Source: an uncultured Lachnospiraceae bacterium
Lineage (GTDB): Bacteria > Bacillota > Clostridia > Lachnospirales > Lachnospiraceae
Length of the DNA: 6,147 bases
Reading direction: 5' to 3'
Assembly (NCBI GenBank): GCA_910588655.1
Contig: CAJUPJ010000076.1
Span: forward strand, 1 to 6,147
The stretch's first letter is position 1, and every line of letters begins with the position of its first letter. A program made the translations under genes and the position numbers. Under the pieces are notes generated by a model. The model had not been told where the DNA came from. It ran no database searches and was given only the letters and a program-made list of their open reading frames with translations. Below, in pieces: positions 1 to 4,638 of this stretch.

Positions 1-351
1 GAAAAAGTTTGTTACGCAGCAGAGCTGCGGGGAATTATACCCTGAGAGATTAAAAGCAACTGCCATATTACAGTCTTCTGGTATATTTATGCTAACGGAT
101 TTTCCCATTGCCTGTCCCCTTTCCTGATGATGTACACAAGGATTGTCCATAACAATAATTCTTCTCTCAATATTGAATTCAAAAGCTTCTATCTGGTGCA
201 GTTTCAAATCCAGTTGTTCTGCAATACTGATGGAAGCTTCTGTATTTCCACCAGCTAATGCTTTTTTCAGACAAGCAATATACATCCTGGCATCACGTAT
301 ATTGTTTTCCAGTTCTGATATATTGGTAATCCTTTCTGATTCAATTTCCAT
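1..351 (-). CDS. Unknown protein, 3' end beyond the window
   Basis: A leftward reading frame of 117 codons stays open from an ATG at 351 to the window edge, so only the N-terminal part is visible. A consensus AGGAGG (361-366) lies 9 nt upstream of the ATG, which fixes the start. The protein begins MEIESERITNISELENN. The first ~75 residues are rich in charged residues, Leu and Ile and look helical or coiled-coil; a less charged part follows (MGKSVSINIPEDCNMAVAF). I see no signal peptide, membrane segment or catalytic motif, and I do not recognise the family. Codon use is natural for this genome type. It may be the distal part of the leftward unit that starts at 1200, because no terminator for that direction is visible between 794 and 351. 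I am fairly sure it is a gene; its function is unknown. Confidence 0.75.
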   Translation of the reverse strand, partial: MEIESERITNISELENNIRDARMYIACLKKALAGGNTEASISIAEQLDLKLHQIEAFEFNIERRIIVMDNPCVHHQERGQAMGKSVSINIPEDCNMAVAFNLSGYNSPQLCCVTNFF

Positions 352-357
352 CTTTCT

Positions 358-447
358 TCACCTCCTATCCTGAATAAAAATCATATAACAGGTTCTTCCT
401 CCCTTATCCGTTTTGTGGCTGGCTGTTATCTGTTCCTGTGTGTCCAT
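358..447 (-). CDS. Possible 29-aa leader or overlapping ORF
   Basis: A short leftward frame begins MDTQEQITASHKTDKGG and ends with TGA at 360-358. That stop overlaps the AGGAGGTGA ribosome-binding region of the next gene and leaves 6 nt before its ATG, an arrangement typical of translational coupling. Against it, the Shine-Dalgarno match is poor (an AAGG about 13 nt upstream), the ORF is very short, and a good rightward promoter (463-491) lies just upstream. It could be a real small protein, a coupling leader or chance. No known family is evident. Confidence 0.28.
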   Translation of the reverse strand: MDTQEQITASHKTDKGGRTCYMIFIQDRR

Positions 448-462
448 GCCTGATATGATGCC

Positions 463-491
463 TTGATTTCTATTCCCCGTTCCCCTATAAT
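463..491 (+). promoter_or_regulatory. Sigma-A-type promoter for the zinc-ribbon gene
   Basis: TTGATT (463-468) and a perfect TATAAT (486-491) are separated by 17 bp. Transcription would start near 498, just before the tandem duplication that forms the leader of the gene at 571. Confidence 0.6.
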
Positions 492-502
492 GTGCTTACA
501 GG

Positions 503-559
503 CTGTTCCAGCAGCCAAGTACATAGAAAGACTGTTCCAGCAGCCAAGTATATAGAAAG
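503..559 (+). repeat. 29-bp-period tandem duplication in a leader
   Basis: Two 28-bp copies lie at 503-530 and 532-559, separated by one A and differing at a single position (C at 522, T at 551). Each begins CTGTTCCAGCAGCC and ends TAGAAAG. The second copy's end supplies part of the ribosome binding site (AGAAAGGGG) of the gene at 571. The first copy, with two flanking Gs, can form a small GGCTG/CAGCC stem (501-516). Almost the whole predicted 5' leader consists of this duplication. Confidence 0.9.
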
Positions 560-570
560 GGGATTTATTC

Positions 571-810
571 ATGTATTGTACTATCAAATGCCATTGTGGA
601 TGTTCTGTTTCTTTGAATGAAAAAAACATCAAAAATATTTCGGGTTTTAACTGCCCTGTATGTAACCAAATACTTGACACAGAATACATTGATAAAATCA
701 AGCAATGCCAGATACTTATAAATGAATGTAAAAAAGTTAAGCATAAAAAAACTACTTCTAATGGTTTTGCAGATGCTTCTTCTGATTTTTATATCACTTT
801 TGATTTCTAA
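571..810 (+). CDS. Small zinc-ribbon-like protein
   Basis: This 79-residue protein has an N-terminal Cys cluster, C7-H-C9 (with further Cys at 3 and 11) and C28-P-V-C31, resembling the two knuckles of a zinc ribbon. Residues 37-60 are probably a charged helix with Cys 46 and 53; the tail is Ser/Asp/Phe-rich. There is no signal peptide, so it is probably cytoplasmic. It could be a small nucleic-acid- or protein-binding factor, but no specific function can be assigned. The gene looks like an independent unit: promoter 463-491, AGAAAGGGG ribosome site (553-561) and an intrinsic terminator at 831-884. It points against its leftward neighbours, and its last 17 bp overlap the 3' end of the 56-aa gene. 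The leftward ORF opposite it (426-701) has no such signals and is taken as a shadow. Confidence 0.75.
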   Translation: MYCTIKCHCGCSVSLNEKNIKNISGFNCPVCNQILDTEYIDKIKQCQILINECKKVKHKKTTSNGFADASSDFYITFDF

Positions 811-964
811 GTTCGCATGAAACTTTTGCTAAATCCTGCATACATTCAAGTATATCTTCTATTTGTGAGTATGTAGGATTTTTTGTTTCGTTCAATATGA
901 CATCCATTGCTTTTACAGAAACTTCATACGCTTCCTTTCCAAACCATTTTTTCTCAATGTCCAA
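794..964 (-). CDS. 56-aa helical protein with TTG start
   Basis: This leftward gene starts with TTG at 964-962, two bases after the stop of the XRE gene (967). A strong GGAGAGGAG lies inside the last codons of that gene, 8 nt before the TTG, so the pair is probably translationally coupled. The product begins MDIEKKWFGKEAYEVSVKAM (first residue read as Met) and ends ELRNQK. It is short, charged and predicted mostly helical, with one Trp and two Cys (41, 50). I recognise no family; its position directly after a Cro-like gene suggests a small early or regulatory protein of the element. Its 3' end overlaps the zinc-ribbon gene by 17 bp in convergent orientation, and the terminator of that gene (831-884) lies inside this coding region on the other strand. 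Confidence 0.7.
   Translation of the reverse strand: MDIEKKWFGKEAYEVSVKAMDVILNETKNPTYSQIEDILECMQDLAKVSCELRNQK
831..884 (+). terminator. Intrinsic terminator of the zinc-ribbon gene
   Basis: A 13-bp stem (831-843 with 869-881, including one G-U pair and the core AAATCCT/AGGATTT) encloses a 25-nt loop and runs into a T tract (879-884). It starts 20 nt after the stop at 810. The other strand has no U tract after the stem, so it should stop rightward transcription only. It is embedded in the coding sequence of the leftward 56-aa gene. Confidence 0.62.
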
Positions 965-966
965 TT

Positions 967-1200
967 CTAATGCTCCTCTCCTGGTATTATCTTGTCTTCT
1001 GGTATTTTCGGGGTTAAAAAATAATCAATATTAACTTTTAATGCTCCACATACTAAAGCATATTCATCTAAAGAAAACCTTCTCGCACCATTCAGTGCAA
1101 GATTTAATTTTGCAGGTTTAATACCTGTTTTCCTGCTTAAAAATATTTGTGTAATACCATTTTCTTTTAAATATTCCTTTACCATCACACCTGTTTCCAT
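967..1200 (-). CDS. Small XRE/Cro-like DNA-binding regulator
   Basis: A 77-residue protein that is almost entirely a Cro/C1-type helix-turn-helix domain. Residues 6-65 fit the five-helix fold, with the HTH around ITQIFLSRKTGIKPAKLNLALNG (17-39), followed by FSLDEYALVCGALKVNIDYFL, typical of helices 4-5. A short acidic tail follows (PEDKIIPGEEH). The ATG at 1200 has a GAAGG (1210-1214) 9 nt upstream. It is divergent from the second XRE regulator at 1360, and the shared intergenic region carries paired promoters and palindromes. By analogy with phage and ICE switches it may be the Cro-like antagonist of the repressor. That role is inferred from position and size, not demonstrated. It is the first gene of a leftward unit with the 56-aa gene. 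Confidence 0.87.
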   Translation of the reverse strand: METGVMVKEYLKENGITQIFLSRKTGIKPAKLNLALNGARRFSLDEYALVCGALKVNIDYFLTPKIPEDKIIPGEEH

Positions 1201-1248
1201 ATTTCATCACCTTCTTTTACTAAATTCAAATTTTGTGATGTTTGTTTT

Positions 1249-1277
1249 ATATTAAATCACATTATATGATTTGTCAA
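1249..1277 (-). promoter_or_regulatory. Leftward promoter of the XRE/56-aa unit
   Basis: Read leftward, a consensus TTGACA (1277-1272), a 17-bp spacer and TAATAT (1254-1249, 4 of 6 matches to TATAAT). The spacer coincides with the palindrome at 1254-1272, so a bound repressor would block polymerase. Transcription would start near 1242, giving a leader of about 40 nt. Confidence 0.6.
1254..1272. promoter_or_regulatory. Operator-like palindrome A
   Basis: AAATCACATTATATGATTT pairs at 8 of 9 positions around 1263. It fills the spacer of the leftward promoter. Its GTGAT half-site also occurs at 1235-1239 and 1296-1300, both times inside the longer direct repeat TTTTGTGAT (1231-1239 and 1292-1300). 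This suggests a set of sites for one regulator. Which XRE protein binds is not visible from the sequence. Confidence 0.6.
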
Positions 1278-1306
1278 TAGATTTTATCAAGTTTTGTGAT
1301 TTTAAA

Positions 1307-1335
1307 TTTACATAATCTAAATTATGTGTTATTAT
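1307..1335 (+). promoter_or_regulatory. Rightward promoter of the repressor gene
   Basis: TTTACA (1307-1312), a 17-bp spacer and TATTAT (1330-1335, 5 of 6), preceded by TG at 1327-1328 as an extended -10. Transcription would start near 1342, leaving a leader of about 18 nt that is mostly the AAAGGAGG ribosome site (1346-1353). The spacer contains palindrome B. Confidence 0.6.
1310..1327. promoter_or_regulatory. Operator-like palindrome B
   Basis: ACATAATCTAAATTATGT has 7-bp perfect arms (1310-1316 and 1321-1327) and pairs at 8 of 9 positions overall. It lies between the -35 and -10 of the rightward promoter. Its half-site differs from that of palindrome A, which suggests a second DNA-binding protein or a different affinity class. 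Confidence 0.6.
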
Positions 1336-1359
1336 GATTTAAATTAAAGGAGGTTTCCT

Positions 1360-1824
1360 ATGAATGAACTATTGGTAAACAGACTTAAAAATGCAAGAAA
1401 TAAATGTGGTCTAAAGCAACAAGAAGTTGCAAATCAGTTAGGTGTAAAAGCCAATACCATTAGCAACTGGGAAAAAGGACGCACAGAACCAGATATAGAT
1501 ACATTTGTAAAACTATGTAATATATATCAGATTGATTGTGCAGCATTGCTAACAGATGTATATGCTTTCAAGCGGATTGGAACAGATATAAACCTACAAG
1601 AATATGGCCACATAAAACAATACCGCAACCTGGATAAACAGGGAAAACTGCATGTTGATACAGTCCTTGAATGGGAAAATGAGCGCATCAAAGAACTTTC
1701 CAACCATTGCAACCAAGAACCAGAAGGTAAAAATTTTTATGATGAAGCTCCAGATACAGCAGAAGAACTTGAAAGGCTTTATCCACCTGTGGATATCAGA
1801 AACTTACATTCACATACAGGCTAA
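1360..1824 (+). CDS. XRE-family repressor-like regulator
   Basis: A 154-residue protein with an N-terminal Cro/C1 helix-turn-helix (about 5-63), including LKQQEVANQLGVKANTISNWEKGRTEPD, a near-consensus HTH_3 sequence. A second region (81-113, around YRNLDKQGKLHVDTVLEWE) resembles the YRxLDxxGKxxVDxxLxxE segment of Firmicutes phage and ICE repressors. The C-terminus is short, acidic and ends HSHTG. I see no S24 peptidase domain (no Ala-Gly cleavage site, no Ser/Lys dyad), so RecA-stimulated self-cleavage is not expected. The start is set by AAAGGAGG (1346-1353), 6 nt before the ATG. The gene is divergent from the Cro-like gene and sits upstream of the envelope genes and integrase, as expected of a maintenance repressor. 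DNA binding is secure; the exact role is inferred. Confidence 0.9.
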   Translation: MNELLVNRLKNARNKCGLKQQEVANQLGVKANTISNWEKGRTEPDIDTFVKLCNIYQIDCAALLTDVYAFKRIGTDINLQEYGHIKQYRNLDKQGKLHVDTVLEWENERIKELSNHCNQEPEGKNFYDEAPDTAEELERLYPPVDIRNLHSHTG

Positions 1825-1850
1825 CGCCCGCCTGTATAACATTATTTTAT
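1814..1850 (+). terminator. Hairpin terminator overlapping the repressor stop
   Basis: An 8-bp perfect stem (ATACAGGC at 1814-1821 with GCCTGTAT at 1830-1837) and an 8-nt loop that contains the TAA stop (1822-1824). A broken T-rich tract follows (1841-1850). The GC-rich stem stands out in AT-rich DNA. The U tract is weak, so termination may be partial. Confidence 0.5.
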
Positions 1851-1964
1851 AAGTACAAATTCTGTTCCAGTTTCAAAGTTTATATTGTAATAAAGTGTAT
1901 TTACTGACCTGTAATACAATGCAAATATGTTTTTATCGTGATAATATATATATTTTATATGCAT
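1842..1964 (-). CDS. Possible 40-aa Tyr-rich small protein
   Basis: A leftward frame from ATG at 1964 to TAA at 1842 encodes 40 residues beginning MHIKYIYYHDKN and ending EFVLIK, with 7 tyrosines. AAGGAG lies 8 nt before this ATG, a good ribosome site, and several TATAAT-like hexamers occur further upstream on the same strand. It converges on the repressor gene, with the GC hairpin (1814-1837) between them. Long open frames are uncommon in DNA this AT-rich, which mildly favours coding. It is nevertheless very short, resembles no family I know, and could be chance. Confidence 0.35.
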   Translation of the reverse strand: MHIKYIYYHDKNIFALYYRSVNTLYYNINFETGTEFVLIK

Positions 1965-2265
1965 ACATTCCGCTCCTTCCAAGGCGGGCGCAAATACAAT
2001 TATAAAGTTATATTATATAGCAACATATAAAAATCAAAAATAGCTAGTAAAAAACACTATAATAGTTAATACACTTTGTATTGACTGAAAGCAGGCTATA
2101 GCTTCATAATTTATCTTGCAAAAGTATCGGTTATGTAAATATTTGTTATATATTTATATATAAAGTCTTTTTATGCCATAATATTTGTGGTATAATAGAC
2201 CTTGATTTTTGCATTATCAGTATTAAACTGACACAAAAAAATTTATAATATTTAGGAGGAATCGT
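1965..2265. other. AT-rich intergenic region with dispersed inverted repeats
   Basis: I see no convincing gene here apart from the promoter of the lipoprotein gene. A 9-bp CGCCCGCCT at 1825-1833 recurs inverted at 1982-1990, and a 10-bp AAAGTGTATT at 1892-1901 recurs inverted at 2068-2077, so the two pairs interleave. The palindrome GCTATAGC lies at 2095-2102. A possible weak rightward promoter is TTGACT (2081-2086) with CATAAT (2105-2110), 18 bp apart. Confidence 0.5.
2173..2196 (+). promoter_or_regulatory. Extended -10 promoter of the lipoprotein gene
   Basis: A perfect TATAAT (2191-2196) is preceded by TGG (2188-2190), an extended -10. No good -35 is seen. An imperfect inverted repeat (TATGCCA at 2173-2179 with TGGTATA at 2188-2194, 6 of 7 pairs) overlaps the -10 and could be an operator. 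Transcription would start near 2203, leaving a leader of about 60 nt. Confidence 0.5.
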
Positions 2266-2841
2266 ATGAGAAAAAGATTTTTATTATTAACTGTTACTGT
2301 ACTTGCGCTAGCTACAGGGTGTGGAACACCAAACAAAACCACAAACACTTCACAGGATACCAGTAAAAGTATATCATCTTCTAAAGAAAATGAGCCAGAT
2401 GTATCTGAGCCAGAACCAACACCAGCTCCAACAAAAAAGAAACTAACCAAAAAGGAAAAATACCAGAACTATGCAAAGAAAATAAAAGTTAAAGTTTATG
2501 ACAAAAAAGTCCTTCCTATAGATTATGATGCAAGAAGGTTTCTAGAATTTATTGAATTGGACTATAAAGTTGTAAATAAATCACCTAAAGCAGTTAAAGG
2601 CATTAAAGGTGTATTACATATATACGACCAGTTTGATGAAAAAATTATGTCAATAAAATGGAATGTTTCTGAAGGTACAATTGGTTCAGGTAAAACTAAA
2701 AAAGTAACAAATTACGGGCTTGATTACAACCAGTTTATGGATTCGCACCAAAAAGTCCATAGTTTAGAATTTGAAGACATGATTTTTAAATATGAAATGC
2801 AACAGGTAAACTTTACAGATGGCTATAAATTAAAGCTCTAA
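2266..2841 (+). CDS. Predicted lipoprotein, function unknown
   Basis: A 191-residue protein with a lipoprotein signal: MRKR, a hydrophobic stretch (5-17) and a lipobox LATGC with Cys19 as the predicted lipidated residue, so it should be anchored on the outer face of the cytoplasmic membrane. A Ser/Thr/Pro/Glu-rich linker (20-57) leads through a Lys-rich stretch to a compact beta-rich domain (about 72-191). That domain contains VKGIKGVLHIYDQFDEKI and a GLDYNQF motif, reminiscent of FxLYD/DUF4352-like extracellular domains; this resemblance is tentative. The start has AGGAGG (2254-2259) 6 nt before the ATG. Lipoproteins between repressor and integrase are known as superinfection-exclusion factors in some Gram-positive phages (e.g. 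Ltp of Streptococcus thermophilus TP-J34). This gene's position fits such a role, but nothing in the domain proves it. Confidence 0.88.
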   Translation: MRKRFLLLTVTVLALATGCGTPNKTTNTSQDTSKSISSSKENEPDVSEPEPTPAPTKKKLTKKEKYQNYAKKIKVKVYDKKVLPIDYDARRFLEFIELDYKVVNKSPKAVKGIKGVLHIYDQFDEKIMSIKWNVSEGTIGSGKTKKVTNYGLDYNQFMDSHQKVHSLEFEDMIFKYEMQQVNFTDGYKLKL

Positions 2842-2899
2842 AATTTAATAATGCAAACCTATAATTTGTTTTTATAAGTATAGAGAAAGGATAATTATT

Positions 2900-3565
2900 A
2901 TGAAAAAATTATTTACTATTTGTATGACTGCCATATTATCATGTATATGTGTATTTGCAGTCCCATCCTCATGTAGCAGCGCTCCTATGACTGGAGAAGA
3001 CATTGTATACAACTATGATGTTTCTTCGCCTAACAAAAAACCTAAATTAAATAAAACAAGTATTAAAATGTCTATTGATGACACTGAACAGCTTGGTGTT
3101 TTAAATACAAACAAAAAAGTTAAATGGTCATCATCAAACAAAAAAGTTGTAAAAGTAAACAACAACGGAAAAGTTACACCTGTATGGTTCGGGGCAGCAA
3201 CCATATCAGCTAAGGTTGCTAATAAAACACTTAAATGCAAGGTTAAAGTCCTTGAAGAAGATTACTGGTATTCTGAGGACTCAGACTTTTCTGTCAGCAT
3301 TATGCCGCTCTCTGCAAAAAAAGCAAGGGTAAGGATATACGTTTCAAATGAATATGGGACACTTTCATCTGGTGACTTGATTGGTAAATATAATAAAAAA
3401 GGGACGCTGATAATGCTTGGACAAGGTATATACAATATTTCCGCTGGAATTATGCTTGTTGAAAAAAATAGTGGAACATACTGCTGCCTTGTAGTTTCTG
3501 ATGCTGATGAAGATAGTTTTATAACTGATGATACTGTACTTGATATAAAAAGCGAAAACTCTTAA
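2900..3565 (+). CDS. Secreted protein with bacterial Ig-like (Big_2) domain
   Basis: A 221-residue protein with a signal peptide (MKKLF then a hydrophobic stretch to about residue 20; likely cleavage after VFA, 18-20). C25 in PSSC is a poor lipobox, so lipidation is less likely. Residues ~49-119 form a Big_2 domain: LNKTSIKMSIDDTEQL, VKWSSSNKKVVKVNNNGKVT and WFGAATISAKV carry the usual WSSSN...V..NGKVT..G.ATI pattern. The C-terminal ~100 residues have no family I recognise; they look beta-rich and contain a CC pair (GTYCCLVVSD). No LPxTG or other wall anchor is seen. It starts 58 nt after the lipoprotein gene, with AGAAAGGA upstream and no terminator between, so co-transcription is likely. 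Big_2 domains are common in surface adhesion proteins; the role here is unknown. Confidence 0.88.
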   Translation: MKKLFTICMTAILSCICVFAVPSSCSSAPMTGEDIVYNYDVSSPNKKPKLNKTSIKMSIDDTEQLGVLNTNKKVKWSSSNKKVVKVNNNGKVTPVWFGAATISAKVANKTLKCKVKVLEEDYWYSEDSDFSVSIMPLSAKKARVRIYVSNEYGTLSSGDLIGKYNKKGTLIMLGQGIYNISAGIMLVEKNSGTYCCLVVSDADEDSFITDDTVLDIKSENS

Positions 3566-3716
3566 AAAGGGAATTACAATAACTAAATTACTGGAAAATT
3601 TTAGAGATTAATTTTTAGTGATAAAATATAACAAGTACATTTTTTAAATAAATATAAACTAAATCTTTGAATTATAAAAACATTAAAGAAAGGACTTATT
3701 ATAAGGATAACAAAAT

Positions 3717-4271
3717 ATGGCATTTTATATTATAATCGGAATTACACTTCTATTTGTAGTTTTTTGTTTCTATATGTTTATCGCCACATCAAAAGCTCAA
3801 CACAAAAGGAAAAAGCAACTTAAAGAATTAAAAAATAATGGTATGCTGACAAATTTAACACTGTTACATGTTAGTGGTTTACCAATAGCTGAAAACCTTT
3901 TGTGTCAAATATACTCTTATCCTGACAGAATAGAATTTAAATCAGGAACAACAAACATTACATTGGAACGAAGTAAAATAACAGATATGTGTATAAAGAC
4001 AGATGTTGAAATCCAAAAACAAATGGTTTCTAATCCTGGCGGAGCAATAGCAGGAGCAATTATGTTTGGAACTTTGGGTGCTATAATAGGCGGAAGAGAA
4101 AAAAGTAAGACCAAAAAAAAGATTTCATCATACCTCATCATCACATATATAAATAATCAAGAAGAATTAACTTACATAGGATTTGATGCAACAAATAATT
4201 TTTCTGTTGGTAAAATTGTAAAAGAATTCCAAGAATTAAATACTAATCCAGGTATTCACATAAACCTTTAA
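3717..4271 (+). CDS. Membrane-anchored glycine-zipper protein
   Basis: A 184-residue protein with one N-terminal membrane segment (about 3-24) followed by a Lys/Arg-rich stretch (KAQHKRKKQLKELKNN), which by the positive-inside rule places the rest in the cytoplasm. Residues ~43-98 look beta-rich, with YPDRIEFKSG and ITLERSKITDM, like PH-type or membrane-proximal domains. A glycine zipper follows (107-126, PGGAIAGAIMFGTLGAIIGG), able to insert as a helical hairpin or to self-associate, then a basic patch and two more beta strands. It resembles an uncharacterised Firmicutes family combining such a zipper with a beta domain, sometimes with a SHOCT tail that is absent here. AAGGAT (3703-3708) precedes the ATG by 8 nt. 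It lies 151 nt after the Ig-domain gene with no strong terminator between. Function unknown. Confidence 0.85.
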   Translation: MAFYIIIGITLLFVVFCFYMFIATSKAQHKRKKQLKELKNNGMLTNLTLLHVSGLPIAENLLCQIYSYPDRIEFKSGTTNITLERSKITDMCIKTDVEIQKQMVSNPGGAIAGAIMFGTLGAIIGGREKSKTKKKISSYLIITYINNQEELTYIGFDATNNFSVGKIVKEFQELNTNPGIHINL

Positions 4272-4638
4272 GTTAATAATCAATATATAAGCTTATGAAC
4301 ATTTATTTAATCAATTTTTTGCAAGAGGAATAGAAAAGGAGACTATGGTATATGACACAGTCCAATTATATATAATTGTTAATACAAAAAAATCAAAGCA
4401 TACTGCAAATACAGTCATAAAACAAAGCAGCATTTTCTATAAATCTTAAAAATACAATTCCCTGCCTGCACCACCAGACAGTGAAAATTTACACAAATAA
4501 TAACTGGTTTCAATCCACATTCACATTGTATTGAATGGCATACTTATATTATACCATTCCAGTCTTTAATTTTCAATAAATTCTGCCCTGTTTACTGTTG
4601 CAATTAAACCAAGGCAGTACAAGAAAGGAATGATTGAA
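4272..4638. other. Non-coding stretch upstream of the integrase
   Basis: 367 bp with no convincing gene. A 34-codon frame (4345-4449, starting MVYDTVQLY) has AAAGGAG only 3 nt before its ATG and no recognisable similarity, so I do not call it; it is where an excisionase gene would often be found. The imperfect hairpin at 4533-4559 is the main structure. The integrase ribosome site GAAAGGA is at 4623-4629. Confidence 0.5.
4533..4559. promoter_or_regulatory. Inverted repeat in the integrase upstream region
   Basis: GAATGGCATA (4533-4542) and TATACCATTC (4550-4559) pair at 9 of 10 positions around a 7-nt centre. TATTAT at 4547-4552 could be a -10, with TTGTAT (4526-4531) as a poorly spaced (15 bp) -35. 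The repeat is therefore a candidate operator over the integrase promoter, or an integrase/excisionase binding site. Confidence 0.45.

Noticed and set aside
17..29. GCAGC-aga-GCTGC hairpin near the left edge
   Set aside because: It lies inside the open frame of the leftward gene with no T tract, so it is probably a by-product of coding sequence.
503..559. The two 28-bp repeats as a minimal CRISPR array
   Set aside because: The copies are separated by a single base, leaving no spacer, and there are no cas genes nearby.
426..701. 91-codon leftward ORF opposite the zinc-ribbon gene
   Set aside because: It runs antisense through the Cys-rich coding sequence and the tandem repeat, has no ribosome site, and covers a good rightward promoter. 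Its last ~20 codons look coding-like, but this is not enough to call it.
1652..1852. 66-codon rightward ORF within the repressor gene
   Set aside because: It is a frame shadow of the XRE gene with no ribosome site, and it reads through the terminator hairpin.
3566..3716. Possible terminator or promoter between the Ig-domain and glycine-zipper genes
   Set aside because: Only weak AT-only stems (CTAAA/TTTAG type) and low-quality hexamers are present, none better than expected in DNA this AT-rich.
4345..4449. 34-codon frame MVYDTVQLY... in the excisionase position
   Set aside because: AAAGGAG is only 3 nt from the ATG, the protein resembles no Xis, and composition is as expected for AT-rich non-coding DNA.
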